Of a stretch of 64,000 nucleotides of DNA, positions 24,497 to 32,782 are shown one piece after another (position 1 is the stretch's first letter; every line of letters begins with the position of its first letter). Both the position numbers and the translations under genes were made by a program. This stretch comes from an uncultured Latescibacterota bacterium (GTDB lineage: Bacteria; Latescibacterota; UBA2968; UBA8231). The notes under the pieces were generated by a model. The model saw only the letters and a list, made by a program, of their open reading frames with translations, did not search any database and was not told the DNA's origin. The stretch lies in contig OY282352.1 in assembly GCA_958295495.1 (NCBI GenBank), positions 620,001-684,000 of the forward strand, given 5' to 3'.

Positions 24497-25294
24497 ATGT
24501 CGTCAGAATACAAGGTTTTGCTCATCGGCGGGCGCGGCGCGATTGGCTCGGGTCTGCGGACCTATATGCCGCGGCTCGACCCGCGCTACCGCATGGTTTC
24601 CGTGGATTTGCCCGGCGCGCCAGACAAGGCGACCGAGCCGGATGCCGGAGGGGATTTTATCGACCTCGATATTACGGAGTCGCCGGATGCCTTTCGCGCC
24701 CTGATCCCCGGGTGCGACTTGGTCGTCTATCTGGCCCGCGGTGGCGGCTTGGCGGCCATGAACCGGATGACCGATTTGGTATTTGCAGCAGTGTTGGCCC
24801 AAGACGAGCCGCCGATGATCGTCGGCTCCAGCTCGGTTCACGCGGTCGATGGCCTGTACGACTTTCACCAGCCGGGCTTCTATTGGACCCTAGCCGAGCG
24901 GCAGTTCGACGCGATAACCGATTGGCCCGAGCGGATTTCCGCAGCCGTGCCCGCGCATCCGCTCAACGACTACGGACGCGAAAAAGCCCACGTGGAGGAG
25001 TGGGCGGAAAAGGTCGCCGACCAAGGACACAGCGCAGTTGCCATGCGCTGGGGCGGCGTCAATGCCCAAAACGACGCCCGCGCACCGGAACGGGGCTACT
25101 TTGCCGTCTGGTGCCACCAAGAGGACGCCGCCCGCTTGGTCCACGCCTGCTTCCAGCGGCATTGCGCCGGCGACCTGCCCAGCGGCGCACATTACTTTGC
25201 GATCTCGGACAACACCTATAACATCTTTGACATTGAAACGCCCCGGCGCGAAGTCGGCTACGACCCGGTACACAACGCGGAGACGTATTATTAG
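24497..25294 (+). CDS. NAD-dependent epimerase/dehydratase (extended SDR)
   Basis: This 265-residue protein has the nucleotide motif IGGRGAIGSGL, DLDITESPDAF, the strand VVYLARGGG and the catalytic DYGREKAHVE (Tyr-x3-Lys). The ATG at 24497 follows AAGGAG; the frame open from 24473 is not needed. It is related to 941-1663, including the shared end pattern (SDNTYNIFDIETPRREVGYDP here, SANTRAYWDIQNARQDLGYTP there). The PhyH-like gene follows immediately, so a catabolic operon of epimerase, PhyH and SGNH hydrolase is likely. Confidence 0.87.
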   Translation: MSSEYKVLLIGGRGAIGSGLRTYMPRLDPRYRMVSVDLPGAPDKATEPDAGGDFIDLDITESPDAFRALIPGCDLVVYLARGGGLAAMNRMTDLVFAAVLAQDEPPMIVGSSSVHAVDGLYDFHQPGFYWTLAERQFDAITDWPERISAAVPAHPLNDYGREKAHVEEWAEKVADQGHSAVAMRWGGVNAQNDARAPERGYFAVWCHQEDAARLVHACFQRHCAGDLPSGAHYFAISDNTYNIFDIETPRREVGYDPVHNAETYY

Positions 25295-26131
25295 ATGAAC
25301 GACACGGAGAAATTCCTCTTCGACCTACAGGGTTTCCTGAAGGTGCCCGGCTTCCTCGCGGACGCCGAAGTCGATGCGCTCAACGCGGCCTTTGACGCCA
25401 ATGAAGACCAGCGCGGCGAAGACGGCAATCACAATACCGGTGGCAGCGATGTGCTCGAAGGCCGGCGGCGCGGCATCTTCACGGGGATGCTCGAATGGGA
25501 AAAACCCCACTGCCTGCCCTTCCGCGCCCTCTTGGCGCACAAAAAACTCATCCCCTATCTCGACGCGCTCTTTGGCCGCGGCTGGAAGATGGACCACTCC
25601 CCCTTTATGCTCTGCGGCAGCAAGGGGGCTGAGGGCCTGATCCTCCACGGCTCGACTAGCCGCCACTTCAACGGCGCGCAGTATTACACGTATGCCAACG
25701 ACCAGATGCGCTGTGGCATGATCGTCTGCCAGTTCCAGCTCGCCGACGTGGCAGAGGGCGACGGCGGGCTGTGCGTGATCCCGGGCAGCCACAAGGCCAA
25801 CTTCCCGCTGCCGCAAAAAATTTGCCACTGGCAGGAGCACCGCGAGGTCGTGTACAACGTCCCCTGCAAGACCGGCGACATGGTCGTATTCAACGAGGCG
25901 ACCCTGCACGGCACGCTCCCGTGGACGGCCGAGCACGAGCGACGCTCCCTGCTCTACCGCTACTCGCCCAAGTACCTGCACTTTGCCGGCGGCACCTACC
26001 AAACCAGCCAGCCCGCATGGGTCGGCGAGCTGACCGAGGCGCAACAAGCCGTGCTCGAACCCCCTTATATCTACAACCGGCCGCTGGTGGAAGCCGATGG
26101 CGAAACCGTAGTCCGTCCGCGCACCGGCTGA
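25295..26131 (+). CDS. Phytanoyl-CoA dioxygenase (PhyH)-like protein 1
   Basis: This 278-residue protein has the PhyH double-stranded beta-helix layout. It opens FLFDLQGFLKVPGFL, its central strands include CQFQLADVAEGDGGLCVIPGSHK, and the distal LHGTLPW His precedes an Arg-rich strand RRSLLYRY. The usual proximal HxD iron site is not obvious. The corresponding region reads HGSTSRHFNG, so the metal site may differ. It starts right at the stop of the epimerase gene. The family uses Fe(II)/2-oxoglutarate to hydroxylate varied substrates; this one is unassigned. Confidence 0.82.
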   Translation: MNDTEKFLFDLQGFLKVPGFLADAEVDALNAAFDANEDQRGEDGNHNTGGSDVLEGRRRGIFTGMLEWEKPHCLPFRALLAHKKLIPYLDALFGRGWKMDHSPFMLCGSKGAEGLILHGSTSRHFNGAQYYTYANDQMRCGMIVCQFQLADVAEGDGGLCVIPGSHKANFPLPQKICHWQEHREVVYNVPCKTGDMVVFNEATLHGTLPWTAEHERRSLLYRYSPKYLHFAGGTYQTSQPAWVGELTEAQQAVLEPPYIYNRPLVEADGETVVRPRTG

Positions 26132-26163
26132 GCCTTTTCCCTGCCACACAGAAAGGATTTTTC

Positions 26164-27177
26164 ATGCCCGTCATTTCCGCCAACGATCCCCGCCTGACGT
26201 GGAGCGGTGCCCTCGCGCTCGAAGGGGGGCCGGGCTGGGTCAAGCCTTGGCGCATTCCCCATGGGGATTTGGACTTGTATTCGCCCGGGGAGAGCGGCTT
26301 GGCCGAGCGGGCCGAGATGCCTTCGGGCGTGCGCGTGCGCTTTGCCACGGACGCTGAGGAATTAGTCGTCGGCTGCGAGCCGCTAGCCGAAGACGGTCGC
26401 TTTGACTTGTGCATCGGCGGGCAGATCGCGGCCACGGCTTCGTATATGGCAGGCGCGACCGAGGTCCGCTTTGAGGGCTTGCCGGCGGGCGAGAAATCCG
26501 TGGAGATTTGGCTGTCGCCGGCCATGCCCGTTGCCCTGCGCCACCTTGCATTGCCCGAGGGAGCACATTGCGAAAAAAGCGCAGACACTCGGCTGAAATG
26601 GGTCGCGTACGGCAGCTCCATCACCCATTGCCGCACCGCCGGATCGCCCGCCACCACTTGGCCCGGGGTGGTAGCTCGCGCCCGAGACTTCAACCTCACG
26701 TCGCTGGGCTACGGCGGCCAGTGCCACGCCGACCCGTTCATCGCCCGGCTGATCCGCGACCTGCCCGCGGACTTTATCTCGGTCAAGATCGGCATCAATA
26801 TCTACGGTGCGGCCAGCCTCGGCCCGCGCGCCTTCCGCCCGGCCGTCCTCGGCACCATTGCCACCATCCGCGACGGCCATCCCCACACCCCGTTTGCGGT
26901 CTGCTCGCCGATTTGGGGCCACGACCGCGAGACCACACCCAATCCAGTCGGCCTAACCTTGGAGCAGATGCGCGGCGAGGTTGCGGAAGCCGTCGAAGCG
27001 TTCAAGAGGCGCGGCGACGAGAACATCTATTGTATAGACGGGCTCAAACTCTTTGACGAAAGCCTCGCCGAATATCTGCCCGACAATCTCCACCCAGACG
27101 CCACTGGCTACGTGCGGCTGGGCGAGAATTTTATCGAAGAAGTGTTTGTGGTACAGGGGGTGCAGGTGGGAGATTAG
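26164..27177 (+). CDS. SGNH/GDSL hydrolase with GxDLY N-terminal domain
   Basis: This 337-residue protein has an N-terminal jelly-roll ending in the GDLDLYS segment (the GxDLY motif of the associated domain) at about residue 37. The SGNH domain begins WVAYGSSITHC (block I Ser), with LTSLGYGGQCHAD (Gly block), ISVKIGINIYG (Asn block) and NLHPDATGY (Asp/His block V). It is a likely carbohydrate esterase or acyl hydrolase. No signal peptide is seen. It follows the PhyH gene by 32 bp with AGAAAGGA upstream. Confidence 0.88.
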   Translation: MPVISANDPRLTWSGALALEGGPGWVKPWRIPHGDLDLYSPGESGLAERAEMPSGVRVRFATDAEELVVGCEPLAEDGRFDLCIGGQIAATASYMAGATEVRFEGLPAGEKSVEIWLSPAMPVALRHLALPEGAHCEKSADTRLKWVAYGSSITHCRTAGSPATTWPGVVARARDFNLTSLGYGGQCHADPFIARLIRDLPADFISVKIGINIYGAASLGPRAFRPAVLGTIATIRDGHPHTPFAVCSPIWGHDRETTPNPVGLTLEQMRGEVAEAVEAFKRRGDENIYCIDGLKLFDESLAEYLPDNLHPDATGYVRLGENFIEEVFVVQGVQVGD

Positions 27178-27398
27178 AAAAACGCACCGAATCCACCGAC
27201 TTCAAGGGGCCATCTTGGAGCAGCCCTCTCCGAGCTATCTCTTCTCGGTTAGCCGGCCGAACAAATACTTGTGGATAACACTGGACAGCAGGGTCTGATA
27301 GGGGATCCCTTCTTCCCGCGCCGGGTCTTGTTGAACGTATTGCGGGCTGCCTCGATCCTGTAAAACGCTTAGAGTCGGCGCATTCGCGCCAAAAACGC

Positions 27399-28145
27399 TT
27401 ACAAAGGCAGAGCGCTGGATGGCGCGGGCGCGTTTTGGCCGATGGTCTCGATGACTACCCCGCCGACCAGCCAGAACAGCCACAGCAGCCCAAGCGCGAG
27501 GGTCGCCTTGCGCACGGGCGCGTCGGCCAGCGCACTCAACCCGACGCCCATGATCCCAATCTGCCACAGATCAAAGGGGTTGAGGGCCATAAGCACCCGG
27601 CCGCCAAACGTGGCGGCGGCCGCCTCGGACAGCAAGACGCCCAGCCCCAGATGCGCCCCGACGTCGCCGGTTGCCAGCACCAGCACCGCCCGCACCGCCC
27701 ACTCGATAGCCACCACCAACGCCGCATAGGCTTTGACTACCAGCATTTGCCGGTAGGTGACCTCGGCTTGGAAAACGGAACGCGCCAGCCCCAAAAGCAC
27801 GCCCCCGACCACGACTAATGAGGCAAAAAGCCCCACCGGGATCATCATCCAGCCGTGCGCCCGCATCATGGCCGCACTCTCTTTGTAGCGCTGTTGCTCA
27901 GCCTCGTCCATGCCCTCTAGATGCTGCTGTATGGCGGGGCCCTCTAGATCGGTTACAGCGTCTAAGGTCAGGTGGTATGCCCCGAGGCCCACCGCGCAGA
28001 CGAGGAGGGCCGGCAGCAACCAGTCGTGCGCGGTCTCTTGGCCGCGCACCGCGGCAAAAGCCGTGCGCGGCGCGTAAAACACGTGCTGCATCCGCGCGAA
28101 GAGGCTCAGGTCTTCGGCGGCAAACCCTGGTCCGGTTGCGCTCAT
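27399..28145 (-). CDS. Yip1-domain membrane protein
   Basis: This 248-residue protein has a soluble N-terminus (LFARMQHVFYAPRTAFAAV, the usual start of bacterial Yip1 proteins, with a proline after the FYxP pattern). About five membrane segments follow, including NPFDLWQIGIMGVGLSAL, a conserved Yip1 feature. The function in bacteria is unknown. It stands alone, convergent with the SGNH gene and divergent from the cold-shock gene. Confidence 0.85.
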   Translation of the reverse strand: MSATGPGFAAEDLSLFARMQHVFYAPRTAFAAVRGQETAHDWLLPALLVCAVGLGAYHLTLDAVTDLEGPAIQQHLEGMDEAEQQRYKESAAMMRAHGWMMIPVGLFASLVVVGGVLLGLARSVFQAEVTYRQMLVVKAYAALVVAIEWAVRAVLVLATGDVGAHLGLGVLLSEAAAATFGGRVLMALNPFDLWQIGIMGVGLSALADAPVRKATLALGLLWLFWLVGGVVIETIGQNAPAPSSALPL

Positions 28146-28538
28146 GGGCCGTTTATCTCCATTGGTGTGATGTGGATGGACGGGAAACGGGATTGGGGCC
28201 GTCTATCCGGTTGTGAATTCCTTTAATATAGAGGCCGCACGGCCAATTCCAAACCAAGGAGTGGAGAGGACGGGATGGGTTTGAGCAGGTTGGACGGCCT
28301 AGAGGCAGGCGAATCGCTACTTGTGCTGCGGCTGAGATTGACTATATTTAGCCCATCGCTTGTCTCTGCAATAGTTGTAGGGGCGTTCATGGACCATGTT
28401 GGCAGTCGTTCGGATCCGCGTAGATTCCTACCCCTGGGCCTGATGTAGTTTTCCTACCGAAAAGCCTGAAGCAGTAGATTCCTACTCAAAGTTATTCGCA
28501 CGTTCTGCTCTAACCGCATATTGCAAAGGATGTTACCC
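28146..28538 (+). promoter_or_regulatory. Long leader of the cold-shock gene with three GTAG-N-CTAC mini-hairpins
   Basis: No coding frame is supported in this 393-bp gap. GTAGATTCCTAC occurs twice (28420-28431 and 28474-28485), with GTAGTTTTCCTAC between them (28445-28457). Each can form a four-pair hairpin, spaced 25 and 29 bp apart just ahead of the cspA-like start. This could be a protein-binding array or an RNA element. No convincing -35/-10 pair was fixed. Confidence 0.4.
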
Positions 28539-28748
28539 ATGGCAGATCGCGAGAAGGGAACCGTAAAGTGGTTCAACGACGCGAAGGGCTTCGGATTTAT
28601 CGAGCGCGAAAGCGGCGAAGATGTTTTCGTCCACCACAGCGCGATCCGGGCCGAGGGTTTCCGCACCTTGTCCGACGGGCAGCAGGTGGAGTTTGAAGTC
28701 GTTCAGGGCAAGAAAGGCCCGGCGGCTGAGAGCGTCGTAGCACTTTAG
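28539..28748 (+). CDS. CspA-family cold-shock protein
   Basis: This 69-residue single cold-shock domain has RNP1-like KGFGFIERE and RNP2-like DVFVHHSAI motifs, and the start [14 protein letters not shown]. It binds single-stranded RNA and DNA. The RBS AAAGGA precedes the ATG at 28539. A long leader precedes it and a terminator follows. The next gene encodes another small RNA-binding protein. Confidence 0.96.
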   Translation: MADREKGTVKWFNDAKGFGFIERESGEDVFVHHSAIRAEGFRTLSDGQQVEFEVVQGKKGPAAESVVAL

Positions 28749-28766
28749 GCCCTGTCCTCATATAGT

Positions 28767-28807
28767 GCAAAGGGGGTGATGTACACTGCATCACTCCCTT
28801 TTATTTT
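28767..28807 (+). terminator. Rho-independent terminator after the cold-shock gene
   Basis: AAAGGGGGTGATG pairs with CATCACTCCCTTTT around a short loop, followed by ATTTTT. It lies only about 10 bp ahead of the next ATG, so the RRM gene either has its own promoter elsewhere or relies on read-through. Confidence 0.8.
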
Positions 28808-28817
28808 TGGAGTTTAG

Positions 28818-29087
28818 ATGAAAATTCGCGTCGATAATCTATCTGCTGATACCACTGAGGACGACCTCCGCACGCTGTTCGAGCTATTTGGTGCCGTCGC
28901 CGCTGTTACCATTGATCCGCGCCGCCGCTGGGGCCAAATCGACATGCCCAGCAAGGCCGCTGCCCGCGAGGCCATCGACATGCTCAACGGGCAAAATCTC
29001 AAGGGTTTTGACTTGGTGGTCCAAGAAATGGCCGACCGCCCCTCCGCGCGCCCGCGCGGTAAGCCACGCAGGGGCCGACGGCGCTAG
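28818..29087 (+). CDS. RRM-domain RNA-binding protein
   Basis: This 89-residue protein is a single RNA recognition motif with RNP2-like IRVDNLSA at residues 3-10 and a degenerate RNP1 (RRWGQIDM). The basic tail is rich in Arg/Gly/Pro (PRGKPRRGRRR), as in bacterial Rbp proteins. A glycine/arginine tail and cold-shock neighbours are common for this family. It probably binds RNA in the cytoplasm, perhaps under stress. Confidence 0.9.
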   Translation: MKIRVDNLSADTTEDDLRTLFELFGAVAAVTIDPRRRWGQIDMPSKAAAREAIDMLNGQNLKGFDLVVQEMADRPSARPRGKPRRGRRR

Positions 29088-29090
29088 CCT

Positions 29091-30854
29091 TTATTCATAC
29101 CATTGAGCTTGTAGGCTGAACAAGCGGCTGTACTCTCCGCCTTTCCGCATCAATGCCTCGTGCGTCCCTTGCTCAATGAGTCGTCCCTCCTTGAGCACCA
29201 AAATTCGGTCGGCGATCCTCGCTGCACCCAGCCGATGCGAAATCAACACCGAGGCTTTGCCTCTGGTCATCTCCCCAAAGTGTCGATAGACTTCGGCTTC
29301 GGCTTTGGGGTCCAAAGCCGCCGTCGGCTCATCCAGCACCACGAACTCGGCCGCCCGCGCCAGTGCCCGGGCCATGGCCAGCTTTTGCCACTCGCCCGTA
29401 GATAAGTCAGCACCCCCTAGCTCCTTGCCCAGCAGGGCCTCGTACTGACCGGGCAACTCGGCGATAAACGGCGCTGCTCCGGCTAGCTCGGCCGCCCGTT
29501 CGACAGAAGCCGCTTGCCCCAGCGCTCCAAAGGCGATGTTGTCGCGCACCGAAAACTGGAAGCGCACAAAGTCTTGGAAGACAGCCGCAAAAAGCCGCCT
29601 AACCTGCTCCTTCGGCCAATCCCCCAGCGGCTTGTCGCCGAGCAGGATTTGGCCGCTCGTCGGCTGGTACAGCCCCATCATCAGCTTGACCAAGGTCGTC
29701 TTGCCAGCCCCGTTTTCGCCGACCAGCGCGACCCGCTCGCCCGGGCGGATTTCCAAGTTGATCTCTGCCAGCACTTCTTCGCCGCCCGGATAGTGGAAGG
29801 ACACCTGCTCAAAGCGCAGCGACAGGTTTTCCTTTTTTTTTATTTCGCCCGCGTCCGCCGGCCCAGCGGATTCCTCCGGGGCCACCAAGCTGAAAAACTC
29901 GTAGAGGTCCCCCAAGTAAAGGGATTCCTCGTGCAGTGTGCCCAGCGAGCGCATGATCCCTTCGAGCCGCCAAGTGAACTGCTGCACTGCCCGCGTCAGC
30001 ATCCCGTACTGGCCAATCGTCAATTGCGCCCCGGCCACCATCCAAGCGAGGATCGTCAGCCCGCCCACGTAGGCCCAGCCGTCGATGCTGGAGGTCAGCC
30101 CGCCGAGCCATGCTTGTTTGGTCTCTAACCCGCGCCGCTCTTTTGCCAGTGCAACCACTTTCTCGCGCCACGTGTCGAGCAGATGGTCGCGCAAGGTGAA
30201 CAGCCGCACCTCCATCGCCTCCTCGCGCTTGGTCATCAGTTCGCGGAAATAGGCTGTTTCGCGGTACTGCGGCGTGCGCTCGCGATAGACGTAGTGCGTC
30301 TTCTTGTTCATCCGCATCATCACCCACACCCCCGGCACCGAACCGATCACCACCAGCGGTCCCAGTGCCCAGTGTCCGGTCAGCATCACGCCCACAATCG
30401 CGCCCAGTCCCCCGAGCGCGCCGATGACGTCCAGCACCACATTGAGCAGGCTCAGGAGCCGGCCGCTCAGGTCCTCGTTGGCCCGCTTGAGCGCGTCGTA
30501 GAACGCGGGATGCTCAAAGCTGGCCAGCTCGACTTTTTGCACCTTGTCGATGACTCGGCGCTGCATCTGGACGCCGATTTTCTCCTGCACATCCACCTGC
30601 AAGATCGCCCGCGCCATATCGAGCAGCATATAGGCAAAGAGCGTACCGAAAAACCCACCGACCCAAGGCAGGACCTGCAAAAAAGCCGCCCGCCCCTCGC
30701 CCAACACCGCGGCCAACTCATCGACGATCCGCCCGGTCAGCCACAGCTCTACCGCCGGCAGCAGGGAGCTAACTAACGCCAGCGCCGCCAACCCACCCAC
30801 TCCTAGGGGATGGACTTGTAGCGCCTCTTTGAGCATCCTAAGCAAGAGACTCAT
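29091..30854 (-). CDS. ABC transporter, fused permease/ATPase (second subunit)
   Basis: This 587-residue half-transporter has an N-terminal six-helix membrane domain (residues ~1-310), then a nucleotide-binding domain with Walker A GENGAGKT, signature LSTGEWQK and Walker B EFVVLDEPTAALDP. The signature departs from canonical LSGGQ. It overlaps the upstream ABC gene by 4 nt (ATGA), so the two likely form a heterodimeric exporter of lipid, peptide or drug type. The substrate is unknown. Confidence 0.92.
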   Translation of the reverse strand: MSLLLRMLKEALQVHPLGVGGLAALALVSSLLPAVELWLTGRIVDELAAVLGEGRAAFLQVLPWVGGFFGTLFAYMLLDMARAILQVDVQEKIGVQMQRRVIDKVQKVELASFEHPAFYDALKRANEDLSGRLLSLLNVVLDVIGALGGLGAIVGVMLTGHWALGPLVVIGSVPGVWVMMRMNKKTHYVYRERTPQYRETAYFRELMTKREEAMEVRLFTLRDHLLDTWREKVVALAKERRGLETKQAWLGGLTSSIDGWAYVGGLTILAWMVAGAQLTIGQYGMLTRAVQQFTWRLEGIMRSLGTLHEESLYLGDLYEFFSLVAPEESAGPADAGEIKKKENLSLRFEQVSFHYPGGEEVLAEINLEIRPGERVALVGENGAGKTTLVKLMMGLYQPTSGQILLGDKPLGDWPKEQVRRLFAAVFQDFVRFQFSVRDNIAFGALGQAASVERAAELAGAAPFIAELPGQYEALLGKELGGADLSTGEWQKLAMARALARAAEFVVLDEPTAALDPKAEAEVYRHFGEMTRGKASVLISHRLGAARIADRILVLKEGRLIEQGTHEALMRKGGEYSRLFSLQAQWYE

Positions 30855-32674
30855 TGGTAGCCCTGTGCTTGCAGCGCAAACATCCGCGCGTATTCACCCC
30901 CGCGCGCCATTAGCTCATCGTGAGTGCCCTCCTCCAATACCCGGCCTCCATCCAAGACCAAGATGCGGTCGGCGACCCGGGCCGAGGCCATGCGGTGGGA
31001 GACAAAGACGGCCGACTTGCCTGCGCTCAAGGCGCGAAACTGGCGAAAGACCTCCAACTCGGCCCGCGGATCCAGCGCCGCCGTCGGCTCGTCGAAGACC
31101 AGAAGCTGGGCGTCGCGGAAATAGGCGCGCGATAGTGCCAGCTTCTGCCACTGCCCACGCGATAGGTCTTGCCCTCCCTCGAAGTAACGCCCCAAAGTCG
31201 CGTCGTAGCGCGCGGCCAGTGCCTCTACTACCGGCGCACTCCCGCCTGCTTGCGCCGCCCGTTCCACCCGGGCTTGGTCGCCTAGTTCCTCGGCCTGCCC
31301 ATAGCCGATATTTTCCCGCGCTGTGCGCTGATACTGCACAAAGTCTTGGAAGACGGCCGCACAGCGCCGCCGCAGTACCTCCGGGTCAATCCGGCGTCCA
31401 TCTACTCCATTGTAGAGCACCCGCCCCGCGCCCGGCGGATACAGCCCCAGAAGCAGCTTGACCAAAGTCGTCTTGCCAGCTCCGTTGGCACCCACCAGCG
31501 CCAGCTTCTCACCCGGCCTAAGCCGCAGCTCAACCCCGTTGAGCACCCGCGGCCCGTCGCCGTAGGCAAACCCCAACCCCTCAACGGCGATGTCCAGGGC
31601 CTGCTCGGGCAGCTCTTCCCATCCCGCTCCCTGCTCGGTCGGCGACTCCACAAACGAGCGCAAGTCGCGGATATAGAGTGCCTGCTCAAAGACATCGCCC
31701 ATCTGCCTGAGCATCTGGAAGAGGGTGCCCTGGAAGCGCACAATGGTCTCGGCCAAGGCGAAAAATCCGCCCAAGGTCAGGGCACCATAGGCGGCTTGAT
31801 AGAGCAGGATGACCAGCGCCAACAGGGCCGAGCCGATCCCGCTCAAACGCCCGCCGAACAGATAGCGCTGCTGTTGCAGCGTCAGCCGGAAGCGCTGCCG
31901 CCGGAGCGTTTGCGCTAGGGCCTCCCAAGTGCGGCCGAGGAAGTCTCCTAGCCCGTAGAGCCGGATCTCTTTGGCGGCGTCGCGGTCGGTCATCAAGCTC
32001 ACGAGGTACTCGGCGCGGCGCTGCTCGGGCGTCTGCTCGTGGAAGAGCGCGTAGATTTCGCGCCCGCGCCGCATTTGGGTATAGAAGACCGGGGCCGTGC
32101 CCAAGAAGAGCACCACCGGAATCGACCAGTGCCCGGTCGCAAAGAGCGCGATCAAGGTGCAGAGCACAATGGCACTTTCGAGCGTGGACATGGCGTCCCG
32201 GAAGATGCCGTAAGCCCGGAAGTACGCCGCCCGCAGCGCCCGCTGCATGCGATCGAAGAATTCCCGATACTCGAACTTGTCCAGCCCCACCCGCGCCGCC
32301 TGCTCCAGCACTCGCTCCTGCAACTTCCAACTCGTCTTCTCCCGCACCGCCGCGGCCGCGTGTCCCCGCACCGCCGAGAGCATCGCCTCCAACAACCGCA
32401 GCCCGGCCAACCAAGCCAGCATCGGTACTATGACCGCAAACCCCTCCGGTCCTTGGCCATATACCGCGTGGACGCCATCGACTAGCTCTTTGATGACTAG
32501 GATTCTCGCGGCCGGCAAAAAGGCCGGCAGAAATTGCCCGCAGACGCCCCAAGCGACCATGGCCCAAGGCGCACCGCGCCACAGGACGCCGGCAAACCAC
32601 ATAAGGGCTTGGCGCACTTCGCGGGGATGGATGCTGGGAGCGTTTTGATTCACGTCGAGGCACCGCCACTTCAA
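30851..32674 (-). CDS. ABC transporter, fused permease/ATPase (first subunit)
   Basis: This 607-residue half-transporter has a membrane domain over about the first 330 residues and an ATPase domain with Walker A GANGAGKT, signature LSRGQWQK and Walker B LLVFDEPTAALDP. Both subunits have the same W-Q-K form of the signature, showing a common origin. The start at 32674 is tentative; no strong RBS is seen and a GTG 8 codons in (VNQNAP) is possible. It is divergent from the Kef-like antiporter. Confidence 0.92.
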   Translation of the reverse strand: MKWRCLDVNQNAPSIHPREVRQALMWFAGVLWRGAPWAMVAWGVCGQFLPAFLPAARILVIKELVDGVHAVYGQGPEGFAVIVPMLAWLAGLRLLEAMLSAVRGHAAAAVREKTSWKLQERVLEQAARVGLDKFEYREFFDRMQRALRAAYFRAYGIFRDAMSTLESAIVLCTLIALFATGHWSIPVVLFLGTAPVFYTQMRRGREIYALFHEQTPEQRRAEYLVSLMTDRDAAKEIRLYGLGDFLGRTWEALAQTLRRQRFRLTLQQQRYLFGGRLSGIGSALLALVILLYQAAYGALTLGGFFALAETIVRFQGTLFQMLRQMGDVFEQALYIRDLRSFVESPTEQGAGWEELPEQALDIAVEGLGFAYGDGPRVLNGVELRLRPGEKLALVGANGAGKTTLVKLLLGLYPPGAGRVLYNGVDGRRIDPEVLRRRCAAVFQDFVQYQRTARENIGYGQAEELGDQARVERAAQAGGSAPVVEALAARYDATLGRYFEGGQDLSRGQWQKLALSRAYFRDAQLLVFDEPTAALDPRAELEVFRQFRALSAGKSAVFVSHRMASARVADRILVLDGGRVLEEGTHDELMARGGEYARMFALQAQGYQ

Positions 32675-32709
32675 TTAACGCACGAACAGGTACAATCACC
32701 ACTCCGGGG

Positions 32710-32740
32710 TTGCCCGCCGCAGTATTCTTTTTGTTATACT
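32710..32740 (+). promoter_or_regulatory. Possible promoter of the Kef-like antiporter
   Basis: TTGCCC at 32710-32715 and TTATAC/TATACT at 32734-32740 sit 18-19 bp apart, about 45 bp before the start codon. The -35 is a partial match. Confidence 0.4.
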
Positions 32741-32782
32741 TCTTATCAATCGTAAAACAGCCAACGCGCAGAGGCTCTGCTC

